From positions 1-37,712 of the forward strand of contig JAPLLZ010000042.1 in the NCBI GenBank assembly GCA_026387265.1: a DNA stretch of 37,712 nt. The letters are read 5' to 3'. This stretch comes from Candidatus Omnitrophota bacterium (GTDB taxonomy: Bacteria > Omnitrophota > Gorgyraeia > Gygaellales > Profunditerraquicolaceae). The notes under the pieces were generated by a model. The model had not been told where the DNA came from and did not search any database. It saw only the letters and a program-made list of their open reading frames with translations. Of the stretch, positions 1 through 9,526 are shown one piece after another. Numbering within the stretch: position 1 is the first letter of the stretch; each line of letters begins with the position of its first letter. The position numbers and the translations under genes are program-made.

Positions 1-504
1 CATATGACTGAGACGATTAATAAAATAATTCGTTTTTCCAGGGTTTTTGTGCAAAAAAATGGCCGCGAACCAACACCTGAAGAAATCGCACATAAAATGC
101 GTTTTCCTCAGGGTAAGATAAAATCTATATTGAAGATTGCCCAAGAACCTATTTCATTGCAGATGCCTATTGGCGACGAAGGGGATACTCATTTTGGTGA
201 TTTTATCCAAGATAAAAAAGCCGTTTCCCCGGCAAATGAAACAGTGCGTTCCATGCTTAAGGATGAAATGAATTCTGCTTTGGGCACATTAACGGAAAGA
301 GAGAAGAAGATTTTAGTGCTGCGTTTTGGCATCCATGATGGTTCTGCGCGTACGTTGGAAGAGGTAGGTAATGTCTTTAAGGTCACCCGTGAAAGAGTCA
401 GGCAGATTGAAGCTAAAGCTTTAAAAAAACTCAGGCATCCGTCTCGATCACGGCGTTTGCGTACTTTTATGGACATGACTTTAGCGCATCAGAGAGAATA
501 TTAA
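1..504 (+). CDS. rpoD: RNA polymerase primary sigma factor, C-terminal part (regions 3-4), truncated by the window edge
   Basis: [94 protein letters not shown] is typical sigma-70 region 3/4; the frame runs off the 5' edge. Confidence 0.95.
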   Translation, partial: HMTETINKIIRFSRVFVQKNGREPTPEEIAHKMRFPQGKIKSILKIAQEPISLQMPIGDEGDTHFGDFIQDKKAVSPANETVRSMLKDEMNSALGTLTEREKKILVLRFGIHDGSARTLEEVGNVFKVTRERVRQIEAKALKKLRHPSRSRRLRTFMDMTLAHQREY

Positions 505-560
505 TATATAGATTAATCTAACTTAAGGAATTTAAAATGACTTGTTTTGAGAATGAGTCT

Positions 561-600
561 AAAAACAGCTTCTTTATTAAGGGAGCTGTTTTTATTTTTA
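561..600 (+). terminator. Rho-independent terminator downstream of rpoD
   Basis: AAAAACAGCT..AGCTGTTTTT inverted repeat followed by a T-rich tail. Confidence 0.7.
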
Positions 601-610
601 ATTACTAAAT

Positions 611-3600
611 ATGGAAAACGGCAAAGAAAATAATTTTGAAATTACACTTGCTCATCTGCGTAAAGTAGAGTTTCAGCAGAAGGCTATTTTGGATAATATT
701 CCGGATATTGCCTGGCTTAAAGATCTGCAAGGTAAATTTATTGCGGTTAACGAACCATTTGCTAAGGCTTGCGGTTTTAAAATAAATGAAATTATCGGTA
801 AGACGGATTTAGACATTTGGCCGCAAGAGATGGCTTTAAACTACCGTGCTGATGATCAAGAAGTAATTAAAAGCAAGAAACGCAAAATTGTTCAGGAAAA
901 AATTCTATACCAGGATACCGGCGAGCAATGGATTGAAACAATTAAAACTCCTTTTTTTGATGATCATGGGAATGTAATCGGCACAACCGGGATTGCTAGA
1001 AATATTACGCTGCATAAAAGCGAAACAGAGAGGTTAAATGATATTCGCGCAGAACTTGAGCTTCGGGTTAAAGTGAGGACTGCGGAGTTAGCCAGCGCCA
1101 ATGAGATATTGCGTAAAGAAATGCGTGTTAGTCAGGATGCACAAAAAGAATTGGCGCATGTTGGTAATTTTTTGACAAATATTTTTGTTAGTATAATGGA
1201 TGGGGTATCTATTTTGGATACGGATTTGAATATTGTGCGGGTTAATCCTGCTATGGAAAAATGGTTTGATTATAGCGTGCCCCTAGTTGGTAAAAAATGC
1301 TATCAAGCATATCATCATCGAAATAAACCTTGTGAAATTTGTTCAGTAAGAGAAACTTTAAAAACGCATAAGCCAGCACGTACGGTTATTCCTATGGAGG
1401 ATAAGGATGGTAACACGATAGGTTATTTTGATCTTTATAGTTTTCCTATGTTTGAAGAAAAGACAAAAGAACTAATTGGCGTAATCGAGTATGTGCGTAA
1501 TATCACCGAGCAAAAAACTGCTCAGGATGCTTTACGGATGAGCGAGGAAAAATTTAAAAATATTTTTGAGTATTCTAATGTTGGGATGCTGGTTGCTGAT
1601 GTGCGAACCCAGGAGTTTGTTTTAAGTAACCGGGTAATGGAAGAATTACTGATGTATACTAAAGACGAACTGGCGCATATGTCCATAAAAGATATTCATC
1701 CAGAAAGAGATTTGTCTTTAGTTAACGAACAGTTTGATCTGTTAAAAAAAGGTATAGGTTTTATCATCAAAGGATTGCCGGTTAAGAAAAAAGACGGAAG
1801 TATTTTTTTTGCTAATATTACCTCTTCAAAATTAACTTTAAATAACCGAGAGTGTATTTTAGGAAATTTTGAGGACGTTACTTTGCAAAAAGAGAAAGAC
1901 GAACAATTAGTAATTGCCGAGGAACGTTATCGGTTGGTAACCGAACAAACCCGCCAGCTAATTTATGATTTAAATATAGCTACGCAGGAAATAGTTTGGA
2001 GCGGGTTAATTGAGCAAATTACCGGGTTTACTAAAGATGAATTTTCTAAAGTAGATCTTGTCCGTTGGGAAGAAATGATTCATCCTCAAGACCGTAAACC
2101 AGCTATTGATTTATTAAATCAAGCAATTAAATCTGGAGATAATTACGAAGTAGAATATCGTTTTATACGGAAAAACAAGAGCTATATTTATATAAAAGAC
2201 CGGGGGATGTTTCTAAAAGATAAGAATAATAAACCTTATCGTATGTTGGGTTGCATGGAAGATGTGAGTAAAAGCAAGGATTACGAAAATGAGCTTAAAG
2301 TATATCATGAGAAGTTGGAGGTTTTAGTAGAAGAGCGGACAAAATCACTGGAACTAGAAATCGCATCTAGAAAAGAAGCTGAAGAAAAAGCTAACCTTCT
2401 CTATCAGCAGCTGGAGTTTACTCTGGGTGTAACTAAAACCGGATTAGATATTATCGATAAAGATTATAATCTGCGCTATGTTGATCCGGCTTGGGCTAGT
2501 GTCTATGGGGATTGGCACGGTAAAAAATGTTTTGATTATTTTATGGGGCGTAAAAGTCAATGTGCAACCTGTGCAATTGAGGAGGCGTTTAGAACAAAAA
2601 AAACAGTGTTGAGTGAAGAAATTTTAGTTAAAGAAGGCAATCGCCCGATCCAGGTTACTACTATACCATATCAGGATAAAAATGGTGATTGGTTGGTGGC
2701 AGAAGTAAATGCGGACATTACGCAAAAAAAGAAAGTTGATGAAGAACTGAAGCGTTATCGTGATGATTTAGAGCAGTTGGTAGGTGAGCGCACTAAAGAA
2801 CTTTTACAGGAAACAAATCGTTGTAAAACTTCGGAATTGGAAAAAAGTAAGTTAAATCGCGAATTAATTAAAACCAACGAAAAATTAAAAAGTATTTCCC
2901 TGATTGACGCACATACTGGGTTGTATAATTATCGTTATTTGCAGGAAGTTATTGAAGTGGAGTTTCACCAAGCCAGAAGGTATGCCCAGAATTTAGCAGT
3001 AATTATGCTTGATGTAGATTACTTTAAATCAATTAATGATGTTTATGGTATTGCTTTTGGAGATTTGGTGTTAAAACAGCTGTCTAAGCAACTTAAGCGG
3101 ATGATTAGGCGTTACGATATACTTGTTCGCTATAGCGGTGAAGAATTTATTGTTATTTCTCCCCGATTAAACCGCAATATTGCTTTTAATATGGCACAAA
3201 GATTACTGGATTCTTTAAATTTCATTAATTTTGGTAATAAAAAACATAGCGTTAAATTAAACCGGGTTTTTTCTTCAATGGATGTAAAAAGTTTGTTTAG
3301 TAAGAGCGTGGAAAAGGTATCCAGAGTAGTGGGAATAAAGAGTTTGAAAAACACGATTGATAAATTACATAAACAATCAAAACAGGGATTAAGTGAATCA
3401 ATTTTTGCTTTTGCAAAAACTCTGGAATTAAAAGATCATTACACCGGTGAGCATGTGGAAAATACCGTGCATTTTGCTACCGAAGTAGCTAAAGAGCTGA
3501 ATTTACCTAAAGAAGATATAGAATTAATTAAGCAGGCGGCAATGCTGCATGATTTGGGAAAGATCGGTATCAGCGAGAATATTTTGCTTAAAAAAGGCAA

Positions 3601-3943
3601 GCTTAATAAAAAGGAGTTTGAAGAAATTAAGCGGCATCCTCAGATTGGCGCAGATATTATCAGGCCAATTCAGTTTTTACATGACCTGATTCCATTTATT
3701 TTTTACCACCATGAACGCTGGGATGGTAAAGGTTATCCTAGTGGTATAAGAGGTGAAGATATTCCTCTGGGCGCCAGAGTAATTGCGATTGCGGATGTTT
3801 ATCAGGCTTTAATCAGCGATCGCCCTTACCATAAGGCGTTTACTAAGAGCGCAGCCATAGAAATCATTAAAAAATCTTCCGGCACTCAATTTGACCCTCG
3901 TATTGTCAGCGCTTTCCTTAAAGTGGTCGATAAGAAAAGATAA
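611..3943 (+). CDS. Multi-PAS sensor protein with a degenerate/shortened GGDEF domain and a C-terminal HD-GYP phosphodiesterase
   Basis: Repeated PAS/PAC-like segments; DAHTGLYNYRYL..DVDYFKSIND..YSGEEF (GGDEF-like); HDLGKIGIS and HHERWDGKGYPSG (HD-GYP). Confidence 0.9.
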   Translation: MENGKENNFEITLAHLRKVEFQQKAILDNIPDIAWLKDLQGKFIAVNEPFAKACGFKINEIIGKTDLDIWPQEMALNYRADDQEVIKSKKRKIVQEKILYQDTGEQWIETIKTPFFDDHGNVIGTTGIARNITLHKSETERLNDIRAELELRVKVRTAELASANEILRKEMRVSQDAQKELAHVGNFLTNIFVSIMDGVSILDTDLNIVRVNPAMEKWFDYSVPLVGKKCYQAYHHRNKPCEICSVRETLKTHKPARTVIPMEDKDGNTIGYFDLYSFPMFEEKTKELIGVIEYVRNITEQKTAQDALRMSEEKFKNIFEYSNVGMLVADVRTQEFVLSNRVMEELLMYTKDELAHMSIKDIHPERDLSLVNEQFDLLKKGIGFIIKGLPVKKKDGSIFFANITSSKLTLNNRECILGNFEDVTLQKEKDEQLVIAEERYRLVTEQTRQLIYDLNIATQEIVWSGLIEQITGFTKDEFSKVDLVRWEEMIHPQDRKPAIDLLNQAIKSGDNYEVEYRFIRKNKSYIYIKDRGMFLKDKNNKPYRMLGCMEDVSKSKDYENELKVYHEKLEVLVEERTKSLELEIASRKEAEEKANLLYQQLEFTLGVTKTGLDIIDKDYNLRYVDPAWASVYGDWHGKKCFDYFMGRKSQCATCAIEEAFRTKKTVLSEEILVKEGNRPIQVTTIPYQDKNGDWLVAEVNADITQKKKVDEELKRYRDDLEQLVGERTKELLQETNRCKTSELEKSKLNRELIKTNEKLKSISLIDAHTGLYNYRYLQEVIEVEFHQARRYAQNLAVIMLDVDYFKSINDVYGIAFGDLVLKQLSKQLKRMIRRYDILVRYSGEEFIVISPRLNRNIAFNMAQRLLDSLNFINFGNKKHSVKLNRVFSSMDVKSLFSKSVEKVSRVVGIKSLKNTIDKLHKQSKQGLSESIFAFAKTLELKDHYTGEHVENTVHFATEVAKELNLPKEDIELIKQAAMLHDLGKIGISENILLKKGKLNKKEFEEIKRHPQIGADIIRPIQFLHDLIPFIFYHHERWDGKGYPSGIRGEDIPLGARVIAIADVYQALISDRPYHKAFTKSAAIEIIKKSSGTQFDPRIVSAFLKVVDKKR

Positions 3944-4101
3944 AATTACTTATTGAAATTTAAGAAGTTTTAGCTTGCCAAAAATCCCTAAAAATAGTAT
4001 CATATAGTATTATTTTAGAGCCAGTCCGATAGCATAAAATTACTTGAATTCAGTATTTGTAATTTTATTAAACTCTATTTGGGCAGCAAAAGCTATTTTC
4101 G

Positions 4102-4175
4102 GGGCCCATAGCTCAGTCGGTTAGAGCAGTTGACTCATAATCAATTGGTCCGGGGTTCGAGTCCCTGTGGGCCCA
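4102..4175 (+). tRNA. tRNA with CAT anticodon (Met or Ile2)
   Basis: Acceptor GGGCCCA/TGGGCCC, D-arm GCTCAGTCGGTTAGAGC, anticodon arm TTGA-CTCATAA-TCAA, T-arm CGGGGTTCGAGTCCCTG. Confidence 0.93.
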
Positions 4176-4192
4176 TTTTTTAATTTTGTTAT

Positions 4193-4266
4193 GGGCGATT
4201 GGCTCAGTTGGTTAGAGCGCTACATTCACATTGTAGAGGTCAGAGGTCCGAATCCTCTATCGCCCA
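4193..4266 (+). tRNA. tRNA-Val(CAC)
   Basis: Acceptor GGGCGAT/ATCGCCC, anticodon arm CTACA-TTCACAT-TGTAG, T-arm AGAGG-TCCGAAT-CCTCT. Confidence 0.93.
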
Positions 4267-4339
4267 TTATTAAAAATGACGAGGTTTAAGTTTCTTCCAC
4301 AAAACGTGGCGAACCCGATAAGAATTTAAGGGAGATAAA

Positions 4340-5056
4340 TTGCCAAACATGGATTTAAAAACCCAGATTACCAGTTTAGTAAAATTACAAGATTTAGACA
4401 GCCAGATTTATGCTTTGGGCAACGAAAAGGCAACTAAGCCTCAAGAGATTAGGGTGCTTGAGGCTGCTTTTGAACTCAAGAAGCAAGGTTTAGCGGAGCT
4501 GGAGAAGAAATCTTTAGATTTACAGAAGCAACGTAAAGAAAGTGAATTAGAGCTGGCGACCAATGCTGAAGGAGTAAAGAAATTAAGCGGGCAGCTTTTT
4601 TCATTAAAAACAAACAAAGAGTTTCAAGCTATGCAGCAGCAGATTGCAGATGTGAAAGCTGATGGTTCAGTAATTGAAGAAAAAATCCTGATTTTATTTG
4701 AGGAATCAGACAAAATTAAAGTCCAGATTGATGCCGAGAATTTAAGATTAAAAGAAGAAGAAAGGGTTTTTCTTCAGCAGAAAAAAGCGGTAGAGTTGCG
4801 TGGTGAAGAAATAACCGGCCGTTTAAGCCAGCTAGATGCGCAAAGAAAACAGGTTATTCCTAGTATCGACCCTAAAATGCTGCAGGAGTATGAAAGGATT
4901 CTGCATAGCCGCGATGGTTTAGCTATTGTCAGGGTTAAGGATAATTCCTGTGGTGGGTGTCATATGTTAGTACCTCCTCAGGTAATCAATCTGATTAGAA
5001 TGTATGAACATATTATTACTTGTGAAGTCTGTAACCGTATTCTTTATATTGAATAA
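4340..5056 (+). CDS. Coiled-coil protein with C-terminal C4-type zinc ribbon (PF02591-like)
   Basis: Long coiled coil followed by NSCGGCHMLVPPQVINLIR..ITCEVCNRILYIE; TTG start preceded by GGGAG. Confidence 0.85.
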   Translation: MPNMDLKTQITSLVKLQDLDSQIYALGNEKATKPQEIRVLEAAFELKKQGLAELEKKSLDLQKQRKESELELATNAEGVKKLSGQLFSLKTNKEFQAMQQQIADVKADGSVIEEKILILFEESDKIKVQIDAENLRLKEEERVFLQQKKAVELRGEEITGRLSQLDAQRKQVIPSIDPKMLQEYERILHSRDGLAIVRVKDNSCGGCHMLVPPQVINLIRMYEHIITCEVCNRILYIE

Positions 5057-5466
5057 TGATCCATCTTGAAATTTATATTGATGGTGCTTCTCAGGGTAAT
5101 CCTGGGCATAGTGGGGTAGGGGTGGTTATTTATCAAAATGGTTTACGGATTAAAAGTGTTTCAAATTATATTGGTATAGCTACAAATAATGTTGCTGAAT
5201 ATACTGCTCTTATTTATGCACTTGAAGAAGCTCTGTTATTAAAAGCTAAGAGTTTAAAAATTAATACTGATAGCCAGCTTTTAGCCAGGCAATTAAATAA
5301 AATTTATAAAGTTAAGCATCCGGGTATAATTAATTTATATAACCGGGCAGTACATCTTTTGACGGGTTTTGAAAAAGTTTTAATTAATCATATCCCCAGG
5401 GAAGAAAACAGCTTGGCGGATAAATTGGCAACACAGGCAGTGAATGCAACATTAAAGAAGGTTTGA
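5056..5466 (+). CDS. RNase HI family protein
   Basis: LEIYIDGASQGNPGHSGVGVVI..NNVAEYTALIYALEEAL..INTDSQLLARQL..HIPREENSLADKLA. Confidence 0.9.
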   Translation: MIHLEIYIDGASQGNPGHSGVGVVIYQNGLRIKSVSNYIGIATNNVAEYTALIYALEEALLLKAKSLKINTDSQLLARQLNKIYKVKHPGIINLYNRAVHLLTGFEKVLINHIPREENSLADKLATQAVNATLKKV

Positions 5467-5469
5467 TAT

Positions 5470-5870
5470 AAGCAGGCAGAATGTGGCTGCTCTGTATCCA
5501 ATTGTCGGATGCGGGGAGGAAAGTCCGGGCTCCAGAGGATAACGTAACGGGTAATTCCCGTCTCGTATATGTAATGTATACGAAGGATTTTCCGTTAAAG
5601 TTTAACGGAACCGACACGATTTGTGGCGGAAGAGCCACAGAGACGAGTAGCAGCTTGAAAAAGCTGCGAGGTGAAACGCGGCAATCTCTACGTGGAGCAA
5701 GGTAGAATAGGAGATGAGTGCTGATCCAGCGCGATTCCTGTTTTTAAACAGGAGATAATCTCGGGTAAACTGCTAAAGTTACCGTGGTAACGCGGGAATT
5801 GAGAGGAATAGCCACTAATCGATGCGCGAATTCGCATCAAGACAGAACCCGGCTTATTCTGCCTGCTTTT
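5470..5870 (+). ncRNA. rnpB: RNase P RNA, bacterial class A
   Basis: Terminal helix AGCAGGCAGAA/TTCTGCCTGCTT; conserved GAGGAAAGTCCGGGCTCC near the 5' end and ACAGAACCCGGCTTA near the 3' end. Confidence 0.95.
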
Positions 5871-5895
5871 TAAATGTAGAAAATTAAATCGATAG

Positions 5896-6007
5896 GATGA
5901 GATCCCTGACTCGTTACACTCGTCAGGGATTTTGTGAATAAAATTAAGGTGAACCCTCGTTCACTACGTTCCCGAGGGTTTTGGATAAAAATATTAAGGA
6001 GGAAGTT
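5896..6007 (+). repeat. 112-bp two-hairpin intergenic repeat, copy A
   Basis: CCCTGAC..GTCAGGG and AACCCTCG..CGAGGGTT hairpins; aligns end to end with 26701-26812 and ends at the yebC Shine-Dalgarno. Confidence 0.75.
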
Positions 6008-6763
6008 ATGTCAGGTCATTCGAAGTGGAAGACGAATAAAGGGAAAAAGGGTATAGCCGACGCTAAACGTGGCGCAACTTTTACTAAGATTATTAAAGAA
6101 TTAGTCGTAGTTGCCAGGGACGGAGGGGGTAATCCTGATTCTAACCCCCGTTTACGCGCCATAATGGAAAAAGCCAAAAAAGCAAATATGCCTTCGGATA
6201 ATGTGAAGATGGCAATTAAGCGTGGGACCGGTGAACTTCCTGGGATAGTCTATGAGGCAGTAATGTATGAGGCTTACGGCCCGGGAGGTGTAGCGATTTT
6301 AATTGATTCACTTACGGATAATAAAAATCGTACTACCGCTGAGATTCGCAATATCATGTCGAAAAAAGGCGGTAATATGGCCGGGGCTGGTTCGGTAAGT
6401 TGGATGTTTACGCAAAAAGGCTATGTCTCGGTGGCTAAAGATGCTATTAAAGAGGACGAGTTGATGAATATCGTTTTGGATGCCGGAGCTGAAGATATGA
6501 AGCATGAAGACGATGTCTATGAGATCTATACTGCGATTGCCGATTTAGAAAAAGTCAAACAGGCCCTCCAGGATAAAGGGATTAAGTGGGAGGATGCGGA
6601 ATTAACCATGATTCCGTCCTCAACCATTAAGGTCACCGGGCATGAAGCAAAACAGGTTTTAGCGCTGGTGGAAACCCTGGAAGATCACGATGATGTTCAG
6701 CAGGTTTATGCTAATTTTGATATTCCGGATGAGATTTTAGATGAGGTTGCTTCTGAAGAATGA
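6008..6763 (+). CDS. yebC: YebC/PmpR family protein
   Basis: MSGHSKWKTNKGKKGIADAKRGATFTKIIKEL..DNKNRTTAEIRNIMSKKGG; ATG at 6008 with AAGGAGG. Confidence 0.96.
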   Translation: MSGHSKWKTNKGKKGIADAKRGATFTKIIKELVVVARDGGGNPDSNPRLRAIMEKAKKANMPSDNVKMAIKRGTGELPGIVYEAVMYEAYGPGGVAILIDSLTDNKNRTTAEIRNIMSKKGGNMAGAGSVSWMFTQKGYVSVAKDAIKEDELMNIVLDAGAEDMKHEDDVYEIYTAIADLEKVKQALQDKGIKWEDAELTMIPSSTIKVTGHEAKQVLALVETLEDHDDVQQVYANFDIPDEILDEVASEE

Positions 6764-7242
6764 TAATTGTTGGAATTGACCCTGCTTTAGCAATTAGTGG
6801 TTATGGGGTTATTCAGGTAAATAAGGGATCTTTAGCCTTAATTGAGGCGGGGATTATAAAAACTACTGCCAAGGAAGCTGTTCCATTAAGGTTAAATAAA
6901 ATATACCAGGGTGTGCTTAAATTAGTTAGCGATACAAAAGCAGATTGCCTGGTACTTGAAAAAATATATTCACATTATAAACATCCGGCAACTGCTTGTA
7001 TTTTAGGCCAAGCCCGGGGCGTAATTTGTTTAGCGGCTTTTACGGCAGGATTGCCTTTTTTTGAATATTCTGCCACACGCATAAAAAAAGCTATAGTTGG
7101 AAAAGGTTTAGCTTCTAAGTCTCAGGTGCAAAGAATGGTAACGCATACGCTGGGATTGAAAACTTTAACTGCCTATATGGATGTTACTGACGCTTTGGCG
7201 TTAGCGATAGCGCACAGTTATATTGTAAAAGCAAAATTATGA
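6760..7242 (+). CDS. ruvC: Crossover junction endodeoxyribonuclease RuvC
   Basis: IVGIDPALAISGYGVI..LEKIYSHYK..ILGQARGV..IKKAIVGKGLASKSQVQRMV..DVTDALALAIAH. Confidence 0.95.
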   Translation: MIIVGIDPALAISGYGVIQVNKGSLALIEAGIIKTTAKEAVPLRLNKIYQGVLKLVSDTKADCLVLEKIYSHYKHPATACILGQARGVICLAAFTAGLPFFEYSATRIKKAIVGKGLASKSQVQRMVTHTLGLKTLTAYMDVTDALALAIAHSYIVKAKL

Positions 7243-7865
7243 TTTCTCGAATTTCAGGTTTGATTACGGAAAAGGGACCTAACTACTTAGTTCTGGATTT
7301 AGGGGGCTTAAGTTATGAGGTTTTTATTCCTGCCTGTGTTATGCAAGGAGTAGAAGCAGCGACAAAGCCAGACGGTAAAATTTCCCTGTTAACCTACCAT
7401 TACTATCAGGTTGAACAAACCAAAAGCACGCCTATTCTTATCGGATTTTTATATCAGGTGGAAAAAGATTTTTTTGAGATTTTTATCACTGTTTCCGGTA
7501 TTGGTCCGCGCGCTGCGCTTAAAGCTTTGAATAGACCTATTTCTTTAATCGCTAAAGCTATTGACGAAGGTGATTTGGTTTCTTTAAAATCTCTTCCTGG
7601 TATTGGCGAGCAGAGAGCAAAAGAGATTGTGGCTAAGTTACAAAATAAAGTAGGCAAATTCGGGTTGATACAAGACCATGCGGTTGGAGAGAAGGTTGTA
7701 GCTAAAAATATAACCGAGGAAGCTTTAGATGTTTTACTGCAGTTAGAATATAAGAGAAGTGAAGCTTTGGGGATGATCAAGAAAGTTTTAGAAGTAAATT
7801 CTCAGGTAAAAACAACAGAAGAATTGTTAAACTTAGTTTACAAACAAAAAAGGGACAACAGCTAA
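7239..7865 (+). CDS. ruvA: Holliday junction helicase subunit RuvA
   Basis: OB-fold N-terminus plus VSGIGPRAALKAL and LPGIGEQRAKEIVAKL helix-hairpin-helix motifs; overlaps ruvC by 4 bp. Confidence 0.93.
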   Translation: MISRISGLITEKGPNYLVLDLGGLSYEVFIPACVMQGVEAATKPDGKISLLTYHYYQVEQTKSTPILIGFLYQVEKDFFEIFITVSGIGPRAALKALNRPISLIAKAIDEGDLVSLKSLPGIGEQRAKEIVAKLQNKVGKFGLIQDHAVGEKVVAKNITEEALDVLLQLEYKRSEALGMIKKVLEVNSQVKTTEELLNLVYKQKRDNS

Positions 7866-7868
7866 AAT

Positions 7869-8480
7869 ATGGATGAGAATAATAATTTAAAATCAGCGAT
7901 TGAAGCATTAATTTTTGCTTCGGAGAAACCAATTACTACAGATCAGTTAAAAAAGGTATTAGGCGATCTGGACGCAGCTACCATTAATAAAATTATTACT
8001 GATTTAAAAAATGAATATGAAGGTCAAGGCAGGGGTATCCGGATTGTAGAGATCGCCGGTGGGTTTCAGATGATTACCAGCAGTAATTTTGCCCAGTTTT
8101 TAAAGAAACTTTTTAAGAATCGTTATAGTGATAAACTTTCTAAGCCCGCGCTTGAATCTTTAGCCATTATTGCCTATAAGCAACCGTTAACTAAGGCGGA
8201 AATTGAATCTTTAAGAAATGTAAATGTGGATGGGGTAATGAAAAGCCTGTTGGATAAAAATTTAATTCGTATTTGCGGTAGAAAGAAAATTCCCGGCAGG
8301 CCTTTTGTTTTCGGTACTACCCGGGAATTCCTGGAGCATTTTGGTTTAAAGTCTCTTCAGGATTTACCTAAAATGGAAGATTTTACGGTTTTGGCCCAAG
8401 AAAAAGAAGGCCAAACTGATATTGAGCCGATTACCCAGGAAGATTTGGAGGTTAAAAATGCGCCTGAACAAGTTGCGTAA
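7869..8480 (+). CDS. scpB: SMC-Scp complex subunit ScpB
   Basis: AIEALIFASEKPIT..GRGIRIVEIAGGFQMIT..LSKPALESLAIIAYKQPLTKAEIE..GRPFVFGTTREFLEHFGL. Confidence 0.94.
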   Translation: MDENNNLKSAIEALIFASEKPITTDQLKKVLGDLDAATINKIITDLKNEYEGQGRGIRIVEIAGGFQMITSSNFAQFLKKLFKNRYSDKLSKPALESLAIIAYKQPLTKAEIESLRNVNVDGVMKSLLDKNLIRICGRKKIPGRPFVFGTTREFLEHFGLKSLQDLPKMEDFTVLAQEKEGQTDIEPITQEDLEVKNAPEQVA

Positions 8481-9519
8481 AAAAATTGATTTACTCGATC
8501 ATAAGCTGATTAATTTGTTGAATCAGCGTGCTGCGGCAACTAAAGATATCGGTAAGATTAAGATTAATGCCGGTAAGAGTATTTATGTGCCGGAAAGAGA
8601 GGCGCAGGTATTAAAAAGAATCTTTAGGTTAAATAAAGGCCCTTTAAAAAAAAGTGCACTGGAAGCAATTTACCGCGAGGTTATGTCTGCCAGTTTAGCT
8701 TTAGAAAAACCTTTAAAAATTGCTTATTTAGGGCCGCAGGCGAGCTTTACTAATCTGGCGGCAATAAAAAAATTCGGTTCCCAGGTAAGTTATATTGCCT
8801 GTAATAATATTACCGATGTATTCCTTGAGGTAGAAAAAGGCAGTGCTGACTACGGGGTTGTGCCTATTGAGAATTCCATTGAGGGGGCAGTTAGTCATAC
8901 TTTGGATGTTTTTGTGGATTCAGATTTAAAAATCTGCTCGCAGGTTATTTTAGAGGTTACCCATAATTTATTGGCGAATTGTGCAAAGAATAGAATACGT
9001 GTAGTTTATTCTATCCCTCAGGTTTTCGGGCAGTGCCGGATTTGGCTGCAGAAAAATTTGCCCAATGCCCAATTAGTAGATGTATCTAGCACTACTCGGG
9101 GCGCGGAAATGGCTAAACAAGAGAAGAATACAGCAGCGATCGCTTCGCTCGTAGCTTCTAAGGTTTATGGACTAAAGGTATTAGCCAGCGGAATTCAAGA
9201 TTCTGCGCATAATATTACACGTTTTCTGGTGGTAGGCAAAAATGTCGCTGCACGCACAGGTAAAGATAAGACCAGCCTGTTTTTTTCGATTAAAGACCGG
9301 GTGGGTGCTTTATATGAAATGCTTTTGCCGTTTCGTAAATACGGGGTTAATCTTACGAAAATTGAATCCCGACCATCGAAAAAGAAAGCCTGGGAATATT
9401 ATTTTTTTGTGGATATCTTAGGGCATCAGGAGGACGCTTTAATTAAAAAAGCATTAAAGGAATTAGAATGCAAATGTAGTTATTTAAAAATATTAGGATC
9501 TTATCCTATTGGAGAATAA
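8458..9519 (+). CDS. pheA: Bifunctional chorismate mutase / prephenate dehydratase
   Basis: N-terminal CM helix (LRKKIDLLDHKLINLLNQRAA), YLGPQASFTNLAA, VPIENSIEGAV, C-terminal ACT domain (ESRPSKKKAWEYYFFVDI); ATG at 8458 overlaps the scpB end. Confidence 0.95.
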   Translation: MRLNKLRKKIDLLDHKLINLLNQRAAATKDIGKIKINAGKSIYVPEREAQVLKRIFRLNKGPLKKSALEAIYREVMSASLALEKPLKIAYLGPQASFTNLAAIKKFGSQVSYIACNNITDVFLEVEKGSADYGVVPIENSIEGAVSHTLDVFVDSDLKICSQVILEVTHNLLANCAKNRIRVVYSIPQVFGQCRIWLQKNLPNAQLVDVSSTTRGAEMAKQEKNTAAIASLVASKVYGLKVLASGIQDSAHNITRFLVVGKNVAARTGKDKTSLFFSIKDRVGALYEMLLPFRKYGVNLTKIESRPSKKKAWEYYFFVDILGHQEDALIKKALKELECKCSYLKILGSYPIGE

Positions 9520-9526
9520 ACAAAGA

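Noticed and set aside
537-606. Short ORF (ATGACTTGTTTTGAGAATGAG..) running through the rpoD terminator
   Set aside because: Most of it is the terminator hairpin and T-tail; coding potential is not credible without conservation.
5481-5705. 74-aa + strand ORF and overlapping 84-aa antisense ORF (5384-5638)
   Set aside because: Both lie on rnpB, whose conserved RNase P RNA sequence explains the region.
6760-7865. ruvC-ruvA without an adjacent ruvB
   Set aside because: ruvB is often encoded elsewhere; its absence from the window is not informative.
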